The position numbers and the translations under genes were made by a program. A model generated the notes under the pieces. That model saw only the letters and a list, made by a program, of their open reading frames with translations. It had not been told where the DNA came from and ran no database searches. Positions 42,681-51,831 of a stretch of DNA of 64,000 nucleotides are shown here, piece by piece (within the stretch, counting starts at the first letter, position 1; the number at the start of each line of letters is the position of its first letter). Location of the stretch: assembly GCF_002042965.1 (NCBI RefSeq), contig NZ_MZNT01000009.1, positions 295,387 through 359,386 on the forward strand. The letters are read 5' to 3'. This DNA is from Paenibacillus sp. 32352. Lineage in GTDB: Bacteria; Bacillota; Bacilli; Paenibacillales; NBRC-103111.

Positions 42681-43241
42681 ATGAGTATCGCCAAGACAAT
42701 TCGGGAGAGAAGAAGCATTCGCACATTTAATCGGAACCCTGTACCTCGTGAATTGGTGATTCAACTATTGAATGACGCTGTTTGGGCTCCCAATCACGGG
42801 ATGCGGGAGCCATGGCGTTTCATTTATGTGGACAGCGACGGCGGCAAGACACGTCTGGTTGACCTGATTACGTCTGCATCCGGCAACCTTAAGCGGTATC
42901 GTCTGCTGCCATCCAAGCTTAAGGAGTTCATGAGAAATAAGATACTTGAAATTCCCGCGCATCTGATCGTAGTGATGAAGGAAGAGAAGAACGAACACAA
43001 GCGAAATGAAGATTTTGCCGCAGTCTGCTGCTTCATGCAAAATTTTCAACTTCTTGGCTGGGAGAACAATCTCGGCATGATATGGTCTACCATCGAGTTC
43101 ATATTCGATCCCGAGTTTCAGGATGGACTGGGCGTACGGAAAGACGAACGTATCGTAGGTATCCTTCACATGGGCTTCTTTGACAAAGCTCCCCGTCCAA
43201 AGCCGCGTACACCAGCCGAAAAGAAGCTGACTCTTTGGTAA
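42681..43241 (+). CDS. Nitroreductase family protein
   Basis: The 186-residue FMN enzyme has the family opening IAKTIRERRSIRTFNRNPVP (arginines binding FMN phosphate), then NDAVWAPNHGMREPWRFIYV near residue 32. It also has FAAVCCFMQNFQLLGWENNLGMIWST near 113 and RIVGILHMGF near 162. Such proteins reduce nitro groups, quinones or flavins with NAD(P)H. ATG 42681 follows AAAAGGAGAG; the frame extends upstream without an RBS. It is probably controlled by the divergent MarR regulator. Confidence 0.92.
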   Translation: MSIAKTIRERRSIRTFNRNPVPRELVIQLLNDAVWAPNHGMREPWRFIYVDSDGGKTRLVDLITSASGNLKRYRLLPSKLKEFMRNKILEIPAHLIVVMKEEKNEHKRNEDFAAVCCFMQNFQLLGWENNLGMIWSTIEFIFDPEFQDGLGVRKDERIVGILHMGFFDKAPRPKPRTPAEKKLTLW

Positions 43242-43320
43242 AAAGCTGTGGACAGTGCGGGATGTGAACGGAATAGTAGGAGAAGGGAAGATCATGGCGA
43301 AGTTGGTGGTAGGTCCAATG

Positions 43321-43350
43321 CGCGGCTGCCGGCATGAACCGGCAGCCGCG
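43321..43350. repeat. Dispersed GC-rich hairpin
   Basis: CGCGGCTGCCGG 43321-43332 pairs perfectly with 43339-43350 around CATGAA and is followed by TTAATG. It is nearly identical to the hairpin at 56858-56889. It lies between the converging nitroreductase and lipoprotein genes and lacks a T-run. Confidence 0.7.
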
Positions 43351-43374
43351 TTAATGCCCCCACTATCATTTCTT

Positions 43375-44967
43375 TTATCGTTTCGTGTACCGCTCATAGG
43401 CAGCCTGCTGGATTTTCAGGACACTATCCAGACCGATCTTCTCGATATTTTTGACATAGGCGTCAAATTTGTCAAGCGGTTCGGCTCCCATGATAAATTT
43501 GTTCACCATTTCATCCTTGTATGTCGTTATTTCCGCGAATTTGGAGTTGAGGACATCGCGCTCTGCCTGCTTAAAGGAAAGGGCAACCGGATATTTATCC
43601 TTGATGAATGGCGTAATCGAATCGCGGATTTTTTCAATCTTTGGCGTTACCATGGCATTCTCATAGCGGATGTCCCACTGATAAGCAAATTCGCGGTGGC
43701 CGAGTTCGTACATTTTAATCAATGGGGATTTGTTAGGGTCTTTCATGATCAAGTCAGTGTACTTCGGTTGATTGTTCTCCATTGTGTACGTTTCGCCGAG
43801 CTTTCCGAAATTCATTGCCAGTTGTCCTTCCTCGCTGTAAAACCAATCGTGCATTTTGGCAAGTTCCACCTTATACTTGGATTTCGAGCTAATGGCAAAG
43901 CCGTTCTTGATTAACGTTTGTTGGCTTTTCGTATATGCGTCCCCAGAGGGGCCTTTAAGTGGAGGAATGCCAATCATATTGACCTTCGGCTCGGCCTTTG
44001 CAACTAATTTCTCCAAATATTCGATGCGCGGGAACGAATCAAATGTAATACCCGATTGTTGATTCGTGAAGCGCGATTCCCAAACCTTCTGGTCGTTCGT
44101 AATGTACTCCTTGTCGATTAAGCCTTCGCGGTACAGCTTCGCGGCGAAAGCGAGCGCATCCTTCAGCTTTGGATTCGTATAGGTGTATTTAACCTGGCCG
44201 TTCTCAACATAAAAATCCTCCTCGAACGACACGCCGAAAGGCTCGACGAGTGCTAACAGCCCTTTGAGCTTATTGCGCGTTGTAAACGGGATTTCATCGT
44301 TCTTTCCGTTGCCATTCGGGTCCTTTTCCTTAAAAGCCTTCAGCACCTCGTACAATTCATCCGTCGTCGTTGGTGCCTTCATACCGACTTTATCCAGCCA
44401 GTCCTGCCGGACGATTTGCAAATTGATGGTTTTGACCGCGGAGATTTGCGGGAAGAAGTAAATGTTGCCGTCATCCGATTTGATGTCTTTTAGGATTTGC
44501 GGGTTTTTCTCCATAACCTTTTTGAAATTCGGCATATATTGGTCGATCAGCTTGTTAAGCGGTTCGAAGGCCCCATTTTCACCGCCCTTATTGAGCAGGT
44601 CTGGAGTCGCTTCCATCATATCCGGAAGATCGCCGCCGGCCAAGGTTAAATTAAACTTCTCGATGTAGTCCTTATCGTCATTGGGGGCTTTTAGCCACTT
44701 GAAATACACATTGGTCTTTTCGACGATGGGCTTCATCCACGGCAGATCGTTCGACTCCACCGACTCGGTTCTCGGCCGCATATAGACATTGACCTCGATT
44801 TTCTTATCCAGCACTTTACCGCCGACTGCCGTCTGTCCGCTTGGGTCATTCTGGGGTTCTGGGGTTCCTGAAGTCTTCTGATCAGAGCCTCCGGACTGAC
44901 ATCCGGATAGCGTCACGATCAGCGCGATGGCGCTAATTATTCCTTTGGTCCACTTAGAATTTGTCAT
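43375..44967 (-). CDS. Extracellular sugar-binding lipoprotein (LplA-like)
   Basis: The 530-residue protein has a lipoprotein signal (AIALIVTLSGC, lipid cysteine near residue 23) and a linker rich in Gly, Ser and Pro. The family-1 binding fold has the large size typical of LplA/YtcQ proteins (GDLPDMMEATPDLLNKGG, FFPQISAVKTINLQIVRQDWLDKVG, PNGNGKNDEIPFTTR). The Asn/Asp-rich DPNGNGKNDE loop is common in this group. It captures an oligosaccharide for the two permeases just upstream and is the last gene of the operon. The energising ATPase is not encoded here, as usual for Lpl-type systems, which share MsmX-like ATPases. Confidence 0.93.
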   Translation of the reverse strand: MTNSKWTKGIISAIALIVTLSGCQSGGSDQKTSGTPEPQNDPSGQTAVGGKVLDKKIEVNVYMRPRTESVESNDLPWMKPIVEKTNVYFKWLKAPNDDKDYIEKFNLTLAGGDLPDMMEATPDLLNKGGENGAFEPLNKLIDQYMPNFKKVMEKNPQILKDIKSDDGNIYFFPQISAVKTINLQIVRQDWLDKVGMKAPTTTDELYEVLKAFKEKDPNGNGKNDEIPFTTRNKLKGLLALVEPFGVSFEEDFYVENGQVKYTYTNPKLKDALAFAAKLYREGLIDKEYITNDQKVWESRFTNQQSGITFDSFPRIEYLEKLVAKAEPKVNMIGIPPLKGPSGDAYTKSQQTLIKNGFAISSKSKYKVELAKMHDWFYSEEGQLAMNFGKLGETYTMENNQPKYTDLIMKDPNKSPLIKMYELGHREFAYQWDIRYENAMVTPKIEKIRDSITPFIKDKYPVALSFKQAERDVLNSKFAEITTYKDEMVNKFIMGAEPLDKFDAYVKNIEKIGLDSVLKIQQAAYERYTKR

Positions 44968-45024
44968 AGCTGCAAAACCTCCCTTATCCTTTTTATCAGG
45001 GACGCAAATCCCGTGATTTCGCGG

Positions 45025-45903
45025 TTAGCCTTTGATCGATCCCATCATGGAGCCCTGCACAAAATATTTTTGTATGAACGGATATACGAGTAAGATTGGC
45101 AGCGTTGCGACAATCAGTGTCGCGTATTTGATCGATTCGCTGAGCAGATTTTTGTCGTCATGGACATCTACCATTACTTGATCGGTCTGGTTCTGGATAA
45201 CGATGTCACGCAGCAGGATTTGTACCGGAAACAAGTTTTCATCGTTCAAATAAATCATTGCGGGGAAAAAGCTATTCCACTGGTTTACGGCATAAAACAG
45301 CCCGATGGTTACAAGTGATGGCACCGACAGCGGCAAATAAATACGCAGCAGCGTCTGCATCGCGGAACATCCGTCGATTCGAGCGGCATCCTCCAGCTCT
45401 GCGGGAATTTGCTCGAAAAAAGTGCGCTGGATGAACACGTAAAATGATGCAACAGCAGTCGGAATTATGATCGCCCATATCGTGTTTCGCATCTCAAGCG
45501 CGTTCACGACAAGGTAGGTGGGGATGAGGCCGCCGCTAAAGAGCATCGGTAAAAGGATAAAGCCGGTGAGCAAATTTCGCCCTGGGACTTCCTTCTTCGA
45601 AAGCGGATAGGCAGCCAGCACCGTAAGAAAGAGGCTCACAGCGGTCCCAAGGACCGTATAAACTACGGTATTGAAGTAAGCGCGTCCGAGCATCGGAAAT
45701 TCGATGACCCTTTTATAAGCTTCCAACTGAAACCCCATCGGGATAATGCCTATTTTTCCTTGCGAAATATAAATCTGCTCACTGAGTGAAGCGGCAAGCA
45801 CATATAAGAACGGATATATGGTGATTGCCACGACAAGTCCCAGAAACAGCATATTAAGCGTGTTAAAGATCAGGCTTCCCCATGTCAAACGGCGCAGCGG
45901 CAT
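45025..45903 (-). CDS. Carbohydrate ABC transporter permease (LplC/YtcP-like)
   Basis: The 292-residue protein has six membrane segments. The EAA loop is IPAELEDAARIDGCSAMQTLLRIYLPLSVPS near residue 185. The N-terminal FNTLNMLFLGLVVAITIYPFLYVLAASLS and the end YPFIQKYFVQGSMMGSIKG are hallmarks of the LplC/YtcP branch of CUT1 permeases. It is 13 bp downstream of the partner permease and 57 bp upstream of the binding protein gene on the minus strand. Confidence 0.94.
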   Translation of the reverse strand: MPLRRLTWGSLIFNTLNMLFLGLVVAITIYPFLYVLAASLSEQIYISQGKIGIIPMGFQLEAYKRVIEFPMLGRAYFNTVVYTVLGTAVSLFLTVLAAYPLSKKEVPGRNLLTGFILLPMLFSGGLIPTYLVVNALEMRNTIWAIIIPTAVASFYVFIQRTFFEQIPAELEDAARIDGCSAMQTLLRIYLPLSVPSLVTIGLFYAVNQWNSFFPAMIYLNDENLFPVQILLRDIVIQNQTDQVMVDVHDDKNLLSESIKYATLIVATLPILLVYPFIQKYFVQGSMMGSIKG

Positions 45904-45915
45904 TGTTTGTCCTCC

Positions 45916-46881
45916 TTACCAAATGCTCGTTTCCGAATATTTGCGTGCCAATCGGTTAGAGATCATCAAGAGCACCAGCCCCATCACGGACTGGAACAAC
46001 CCGACGGCGGAAGCAAAGCTGTAGTTGGCCTCTAGGATACCCCTCCGGTAAACATAGGAACCGATCACATCCGCCGTTACATACGTGTTGGGGTTGTATA
46101 GTAAAATAATGAGCTCATATCCGGTTTCCAGCATGTGTCCAATTTTAAGCAAAAGCAAAATGATAATCGTTGGTGCGATGCCCGGCAAGGTGACATGCCA
46201 CATTTGCCTCCAACGGTTCGCCCCGTCGACCTTCGCCGCTTCGTACAACTCTGTATTGATTCCTGTTAGCGCGGCAAAGTAGAGGATGGCTGACCAGCCA
46301 AGCGTCTTCCACAAATCGATGGATGTGTAGATCCACCAAAAATACTCCGGCTTCTGAAGAAAGGCAATCCGCTCTATACCGAACTGAACGAGCAGGTTGT
46401 TAATGAGTCCGACGCTCGGAGATAAGAACGTCACGGCCATGCTCGCAACAATGACGGTGGAGACAAAGTGCGGTAAATAGCTAATGGTCTGAACGGATCT
46501 TTTGATGAAGGCGTTGCGCACTTCATTCAATAGTAATGCGAAAACGATCGGAGCCGGAAACACGAATACCAGGTTCAGCAGATTGATTATCAGCGTATTA
46601 CGGATCAGCCGGGTGAAGTAGATTGAATCGAAGAAATCGATGAAATGCTTGAACCCGGCAAATGGACTTGCCAAAATGCCTTTGTATACGTTGTAATCCA
46701 TAAAAGAGATCAAGACGGCCATAATGACGGGAGCATAGCGGAAAATGACATAGTAAATGAAAGGGAGCAGAAACATGAGGTAGTAAGGCAGGGCTTTTTT
46801 CATCGTTTTTCGCCATTGTGACGGATTGGCAGCCGTGGACGGGGCCACGGAATGGGGAACAGCGGCTTCGGGCTTAGCCAT
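45916..46881 (-). CDS. Carbohydrate ABC transporter permease (LplB-like)
   Basis: The 321-residue permease has six membrane segments with RKTMKKALPYYLMFLLPFIYYVIFRYAPV at the start. The EAA loop is LYEAAKVDGANRWRQMWHVTLPGIAPT near residue 215, and FASAVGLFQSVMGLVLLMISNRLARKYSETSIW closes the protein, as in LplB. The start at 46881 has AAAGGAGG eleven bases before it. A frame back to 46977 adds 32 residues with no better RBS. It heads the minus-strand operon; the AraC regulator gene lies upstream. Confidence 0.92.
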   Translation of the reverse strand: MAKPEAAVPHSVAPSTAANPSQWRKTMKKALPYYLMFLLPFIYYVIFRYAPVIMAVLISFMDYNVYKGILASPFAGFKHFIDFFDSIYFTRLIRNTLIINLLNLVFVFPAPIVFALLLNEVRNAFIKRSVQTISYLPHFVSTVIVASMAVTFLSPSVGLINNLLVQFGIERIAFLQKPEYFWWIYTSIDLWKTLGWSAILYFAALTGINTELYEAAKVDGANRWRQMWHVTLPGIAPTIIILLLLKIGHMLETGYELIILLYNPNTYVTADVIGSYVYRRGILEANYSFASAVGLFQSVMGLVLLMISNRLARKYSETSIW

Positions 46882-47218
46882 CGAACGAAACGCCTCCTTT
46901 CGATAAATGGATGTTATCAAGTGAGTAGTTTTCAATTTCGTGTCCATAATGTAACCGTTCACAAACGATTTTTCCATCTCCGATTATTTAGAACCATCCC
47001 CATTTTTTATGATAATAGGGGCGATTTGTTTGGATTTATAGGCTAATCTTGGGGGAGGATGCGATAGACGGTTTAATTGGTTCGCTTTTGAAAGGTTATC
47101 GAGTCTAGCCGGGAAAATATGCAAAAAAACGGCCGGCCCCGTCGTCTCTTAAAGAGGAGGGTCGGCTAAGTGAGATACAAGTGATAGCTCCGGTTGAGAC
47201 CTGCTACGATGCACCCCT
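46882..47218 (-). other. Leader of the uptake operon
   Basis: It separates the regulator gene from the permease gene, both on the minus strand. It holds the regulator's terminator at 47122-47166. No clear operator was recognised. Confidence 0.5.
47122..47166 (-). terminator. Rho-independent terminator of the AraC regulator gene
   Basis: On the minus strand the stem formed by 47159-47166 and 47132-47139 (one mismatch or G-T pair) is followed by CGTTTTTTTGC. It lies about 50 bases after the regulator stop. Confidence 0.85.
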
Positions 47219-49558
47219 TCACTGACGGAACTGTCCTGGCGTGACACCTTCATGACGTTTGAATACGCGGATAAACGTGTTGGAGCTCGTAAAGCCGACC
47301 CGCTCTGAGATGTCCGCCACAGAGTGGTTCGTGGTCTGCAGCAGCAGCTTGGCCTGCTCGATCCGCTTCGAGTTGACGTAATCGACGAAGCTCATGCCCG
47401 TGATATCTTTAAAAATGCTGCTTAAATAGGATGAGGATAATCCAAGTGCTTCTCCCACGACCGCTAGGGACAAGTCCCGGTGGTAATTGGTCCTAACAAA
47501 CTGTTCAACCTTCCCGAGCAGCTGGGTGTATTGGCCTTGTTTCTTACCTTGAATCCATTCACCGATGATTCTGAATGCCTCTTCAATGCACCGCTTTTTG
47601 TCCTCAACGCCAGGCTGTGAGTCGAGTTCACGGTATAAACTGAAGGAACGGCCGAATATTTCCTCTGCAGTGGAACCGATTTCATAAATCGTCCGGACTG
47701 CAGTCCCGGCAAGCGCGTGAAACAAATGGTGAACAATTTCCGGAGTTGGAGGGGCACTCTCCAGATTATCCTTCCACAACACTTGCAAAAGCTCTGATAG
47801 CGTTGTTGTATTGCCAGTTTTCACCGCATTGATGATTCTTTTCTCCGTATCAAAGGAATACATGTAAGAACGATCGGGTAGTTTGCTTACTTCATCCACG
47901 TAGATGACGCTGCCTTGTCCCTTGACTAGTTTGTATTCCAACGCGGTCAACGCATCCACATAGGAAAACGGTACATCCTCCACCCGCTTGTATACATTGC
48001 CTATGCCGATAGTAAAGGTCCGCCCGTGCTCCCGTACGAAAAAGTTGGTCACGCGGCATATCAAATCGCTGATCAGCTCCGGGTTTGGATTCCGGGAATC
48101 GAGATTGACGACAGTGACGATTTTATTGACACGCTTTTTAATCGATTTGACTGCAAAATGCGGCAGTTCTGCGTCGGTTGTTACAGCCATTTGATCAATC
48201 ATGCTTATAATATCGGGCTCATGGGGACTGAGCCTCTCGTCGACGGAAAAATCCACCGTCTCAAACACGATGATCTGGTACGCATCGAAGGCGAAGGGAA
48301 GCTGAAGCTTCTCTGCGGCCTCGGCCATTTTCTCTGAGGAAACCCGGCCTTCTATCAAATCATATAAGATCTTTTGCTGCAGCGCAGGCAGATTTTTCTC
48401 GAATTCGCCCTTCAACTGATGGTTCTCGAAGTATACGTAATTGATGATCCTGTCAATAAATCCGAGCTCATCCTCCTTACGAATGCCTGGCAATTCGTCC
48501 TTTTTGCGTTCGAACAAATTCATATAAGCTATGATATTGTAAATTGGCCGGTACATCCGTTCCGTCAAAAAATAGGAGATAATAACACCGACTGCGAGGC
48601 AAAGTACGGCAGCAAATAGCGTGAACTGCCTGAATTTGTTCGCTTTTTCCGTAATAAATGCGGTTGGCACCGCACTAATGTAAGTCCACCCATTGACATA
48701 AGACGAGGTGAATACGATCTGGTAGCTTTCGCCAGAGATTTTTTCCTCAAGGTACCCTTCTCGAGTTCCTTGGGCTTTCACTTTATCCGCAATAATCCCT
48801 TTGACGGAATAGATCCGCTGATCATGCTCGGAGCGGACGGAGCTGTTGATCACAAGCTGGCCCGATGCGTCTATGGCGTAAATAAATGCAGGGTACGGGT
48901 CGCTAATGCTTTGCAGCATATTTGCCAGGTCTTCGGTTTTGACGTTCATGTACAATATCCCGGTTGGAGATACTTCACTGAGCGGAACGGTTCGTGCAAA
49001 CGTAATTACGGACTGAGAAGCATCGGAAGAAACGACGTCGAACCGCCCCATGAACGTGTAGCCGAAATGCCCCGTCTCTTTTTTTCGCCAGTCCATCTCA
49101 GGCTTGGTGGTATAAAGTTGGCTGTAGAAATAGTCCGAATTGTATTTGGATTCGTGGTTGAGGACAACAGGGTACCGGTAAGGCTGCAGCCATATATCGG
49201 CGATCAGCGGGTTGGCGAGTTTGACGCTTTTCAAATATTGTATAACATCCAGAAACAGCATCTGATCGAGGTTCCATGTCTGTTCAGACAAATAGAAGGC
49301 GCGGCGGATTGAACTTTGCAGTGAAACCTGGAAAGATAAGACGTCCCACGATTCGATTGCCCGATCGATGTTATTTCGCGCCTGTTCAATATATTTATTA
49401 TTGGAGGTGACCACTTCTTCAATCAGCAGGGAAGATGATTTGGAATAAGAGACGTAGCCGAAGATGAGGATGGTGGAGATGATAAATGCATTAAAAATAA
49501 CAAGCATTTTGACAAAAATGCTTTTATGCTTAAATATTTTTAAGCTTTGTGGGAACAT
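47219..49558 (-). CDS. Membrane-bound AraC family sensor-regulator
   Basis: The 779-residue protein joins a sensor and a DNA-binding domain in one chain. A first membrane helix lies near residues 15-40, and a large extracellular dCache-like domain with LWDVLSFQ-like helices and ITFARTVPLSEV to about residue 285. A second helix (FAAVLCLAVGVIISYFL) and a HAMP-like linker follow, then a long middle region. The C-terminal AraC double HTH ends it (VVGEALGLSSSYLSSIFKDITG, then ISERVGFTSSNTFIRVFKRHEGVTPGQFR). The sensor recalls YesM kinases and the HTH recalls YesN, but no kinase or receiver is present. It probably senses an oligosaccharide and switches on the adjacent Lpl-type operon. Start 49558 is chosen with AGGGGG 12 bases before; a frame to 49600 is an alternative. 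Confidence 0.9.
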   Translation of the reverse strand: MFPQSLKIFKHKSIFVKMLVIFNAFIISTILIFGYVSYSKSSSLLIEEVVTSNNKYIEQARNNIDRAIESWDVLSFQVSLQSSIRRAFYLSEQTWNLDQMLFLDVIQYLKSVKLANPLIADIWLQPYRYPVVLNHESKYNSDYFYSQLYTTKPEMDWRKKETGHFGYTFMGRFDVVSSDASQSVITFARTVPLSEVSPTGILYMNVKTEDLANMLQSISDPYPAFIYAIDASGQLVINSSVRSEHDQRIYSVKGIIADKVKAQGTREGYLEEKISGESYQIVFTSSYVNGWTYISAVPTAFITEKANKFRQFTLFAAVLCLAVGVIISYFLTERMYRPIYNIIAYMNLFERKKDELPGIRKEDELGFIDRIINYVYFENHQLKGEFEKNLPALQQKILYDLIEGRVSSEKMAEAAEKLQLPFAFDAYQIIVFETVDFSVDERLSPHEPDIISMIDQMAVTTDAELPHFAVKSIKKRVNKIVTVVNLDSRNPNPELISDLICRVTNFFVREHGRTFTIGIGNVYKRVEDVPFSYVDALTALEYKLVKGQGSVIYVDEVSKLPDRSYMYSFDTEKRIINAVKTGNTTTLSELLQVLWKDNLESAPPTPEIVHHLFHALAGTAVRTIYEIGSTAEEIFGRSFSLYRELDSQPGVEDKKRCIEEAFRIIGEWIQGKKQGQYTQLLGKVEQFVRTNYHRDLSLAVVGEALGLSSSYLSSIFKDITGMSFVDYVNSKRIEQAKLLLQTTNHSVADISERVGFTSSNTFIRVFKRHEGVTPGQFRQ

Positions 49559-49641
49559 GCTCGTGGACAACCCCCTACAAACCGGATGGAGACGTACCAT
49601 TACTTAATCTACCAATCATTGTAGGGCACCAGTCAGTTTAA

Positions 49642-49657
49642 TGTAAAGCGCTTTAAT
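49642..49657 (-). promoter_or_regulatory. cre-like site before the AraC sensor gene
   Basis: TGTAAAGCGCTTTAAT contains the palindromic core AAAGCGCTTT found in CcpA sites. It lies about 85 bases upstream of the regulator start, suggesting carbon catabolite control of the locus. Confidence 0.5.
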
Positions 49658-49830
49658 CTATAATTATATTCATTTACATGGCACATATTATGAATCAGGG
49701 AGGAAAACACCGGCGGCCGTAGCTTGATATCGAGCTGGTTGAAGCCTCCGCCCAACGCTTACTTGATTATGCCAAATTTAGTGCGGCAACTGTTCCTTCT
49801 GTCTATTGGACAGTTTTGTGAAAGGAGCTA

Positions 49831-49839
49831 TGGTATAAT
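49831..49839 (+). promoter_or_regulatory. Extended -10 promoter
   Basis: TGGTATAAT is a perfect extended -10 element 35 bases before the acetyltransferase start. No good -35 is seen at 17 bases. Confidence 0.55.
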
Positions 49840-49873
49840 GTAGAAAAACTGGGTTTTTTGAAAGGTTGGGAAT

Positions 49874-50509
49874 ATGATGGGTCCAGATAAAAATAGTGTG
49901 TTTCCAATGAAAAATATCAGAAGTCTTTGCTTTTTAAAAAATGTAGTGATAAATCCAAATATTGAAGTTGGGGATTATACCTATTACGATGACTTGAATA
50001 ACCCTTTAGGTTTTGAGAAAAATGTCCTTTATCATTTTGACTTTTTAGGAGATAAACTGAAAATCGGAAAATTTTGTGCTATTGCATCTACCGCTAAATT
50101 TATTATGAACGGTGCGAATCATAATACAAATTCATTTACAACTTTTCCTTTTGGGGCATTTGGGGGAGATTGGGAAGTCGGATTAAAGAATTTAAGTGGT
50201 GGCTTCAAAGGTGATACAGTTATAGGAAACGATGTTTGGATAGGTTACAATGCTACAATTATGCCAGGGATTCATATAGGTGATGGTGCGATAATCGCCA
50301 CAAATGCTGTAGTAACCAAAGATGTTCCGTCTTATGCTATTGTAGGAGGGAACCCAGCAAAATTAATACGTTATAGATTCGACGAGGAAACGATTGGTAT
50401 TCTCAATACTTTGAAGTGGTGGGAGTGGGATATTGAAAAAATAACTGAATTTATTCCCGTTTTGACAAGCAATAATACGGAAGCTTTAAAGGAACTTCTC
50501 AACTCATAA
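49874..50509 (+). CDS. Vat-type streptogramin A O-acetyltransferase (left-handed beta-helix)
   Basis: The 211-residue protein belongs to the xenobiotic acetyltransferases. FIMNGANHNTNSFTTFPF contains the catalytic histidine region seen in Vat proteins. The hexapeptide repeats follow in IGNDVWIGYNATIMPGIHIGDGAIIATNAVVTKDVPSYAIVGGNPAKLIRYRF. The tail LKWWEWDIEKI also matches Vat. These trimeric enzymes acetylate the hydroxyl of group A streptogramins; environmental relatives may have other acceptors. The gene is clearly AT-rich compared with the uptake operon beside it. AAAGG before the start and an extended -10 promoter support expression; a terminator follows. Confidence 0.88.
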   Translation: MMGPDKNSVFPMKNIRSLCFLKNVVINPNIEVGDYTYYDDLNNPLGFEKNVLYHFDFLGDKLKIGKFCAIASTAKFIMNGANHNTNSFTTFPFGAFGGDWEVGLKNLSGGFKGDTVIGNDVWIGYNATIMPGIHIGDGAIIATNAVVTKDVPSYAIVGGNPAKLIRYRFDEETIGILNTLKWWEWDIEKITEFIPVLTSNNTEALKELLNS

Positions 50510-50544
50510 TAAAAACTGTATTGAACTAACGGATACGATAGTGT

Positions 50545-50570
50545 GGAGCTGCACCGGGCAGCTCCTTTTT
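50545..50570 (+). terminator. Rho-independent terminator within a dispersed repeat
   Basis: GGAGCTGC 50545-50552 pairs with GCAGCTCC 50558-50565 around ACCGG and is followed by five T. The preceding TAACGGATACGATAGTG recurs at 52569. Confidence 0.9.
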
Positions 50571-50715
50571 AATTGCCATTGAAGTAACGGTTAGTTCTAA
50601 TATTTTTGTGATGTATTGTTCTAACATAAAAAGGAAAATAAGGATCAATCTAGAATACAGAGGTTAACAGAATGTGCTTGAAATTAAATGTTGTAAGCGA
50701 TAAAGGAGACGTGCC

Positions 50716-51831
50716 ATGAAAGATCCTAGAGTTGAACAACTCGCTAAAAAATTAATTGAATATTCAGTAAAGCTTCAACGAGGAGAAAAGCTATTAATTG
50801 AGGTTGATGGATTGGAAATTCCTTTGGCAAAAGAATTGATAAGACAGGCTTATTTAGTTGGTGGAATTCCATTCCTATTAATAAATAATCATGAGTTATT
50901 AAGAGAGATATTAATTAGTTGCAATGAGGAACAATTAACAGCAATGGCATTCTATGATTCAACTAGAGTAAAGGATATGCAAGCTTATATCCTCATTAGA
51001 GCCGGAGAGAATATGAGTGAATTGAATGGTGTTTCTCCTGAAAAGTTGGCACTATTTAGAAAATATTATTCACAAAAGATCAATGGTAGACGTTACAGCC
51101 ATACGAAATGGTGTATTCTTCGTTATCCTAACCATGCTATGGCGCAGCAAGCTAATATGTCCACAGAAGACTTTGAGGATTTATATTTTAACGTTTGCAA
51201 TCTTGATTATTCCAAGATGGATAAAGCAATGGATAATTTAGTAACGTTGATGGATAAAACAGATAAAGTAAGGATTAGTGGTCCTGGGACAGAGTTAAAA
51301 TTCTCAATTAAAAATATGCCTTCATATAAAGACGCAGGGATTATGAACCTTCCGGATGGTGAAGTATATACAATGCCAGTAAAAGAGTCTGTTAATGGAT
51401 ACATTTCCTATAATACACCTTCAATTAAAGAAGGGTTTACATTCGAGAACATTCGATTTGAAGTTAAGGATGGCAGAATCATACATGCCACTGCGAATGA
51501 TTGCGATAGATTAAATAAATTACTAGATACTGACCAAGGATCCAGATATTTTGGCGAATTTGGAATTGGACTCAATCCATATATAGAAAAACCAATGAAA
51601 GATACTCTATTTGATGAAAAAATATGGGGCAGTTATCACTTTACTCCTGGATGTGTACCTGTAGGATCACCAGGAAATAAGAACTGGTCAGAATTGCACT
51701 GGGATATTGTAAATATTCAGCGTTCTGAATTCGGTGGTGGAGAAATATGGTTTGATGATATCCTGATACGTAAGAATGGAATATTTATTCCTGAAATATT
51801 ACAAGGATTAAACCCAGAAAACTTAAAGTGA
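50716..51831 (+). CDS. M29 family aminopeptidase (AmpS-like)
   Basis: The 371-residue metallopeptidase fits family M29. It opens VEQLAKKLIEYSVKLQRGEKLLIEV. It has RAGENMSELNGVSPEKL and ILRYPNHAMAQQANMS, where thermophilic aminopeptidases have the WP-N-A motif. The metal-binding glutamate and histidine positions include NLPDGEVYTMP (E in a P-GE-YT motif), GSRYFGEFGIGLNP, GSYHFTPG and LHWDIVN. M29 enzymes remove N-terminal residues from peptides. AAAGGAGAC precedes the ATG. The gene is AT-rich like the acetyltransferase upstream, with which it shares no obvious function. Confidence 0.92.
   Translation: MKDPRVEQLAKKLIEYSVKLQRGEKLLIEVDGLEIPLAKELIRQAYLVGGIPFLLINNHELLREILISCNEEQLTAMAFYDSTRVKDMQAYILIRAGENMSELNGVSPEKLALFRKYYSQKINGRRYSHTKWCILRYPNHAMAQQANMSTEDFEDLYFNVCNLDYSKMDKAMDNLVTLMDKTDKVRISGPGTELKFSIKNMPSYKDAGIMNLPDGEVYTMPVKESVNGYISYNTPSIKEGFTFENIRFEVKDGRIIHATANDCDRLNKLLDTDQGSRYFGEFGIGLNPYIEKPMKDTLFDEKIWGSYHFTPGCVPVGSPGNKNWSELHWDIVNIQRSEFGGGEIWFDDILIRKNGIFIPEILQGLNPENLK

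Larger units (their letters stand above)
49559..49873. other. Divergent intergenic region
   Basis: It contains the cre-like site, an extended -10 promoter for the acetyltransferase and a small CTGTC/GGACAG hairpin near 49799-49813. The remainder shows nothing clear. Confidence 0.5.
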
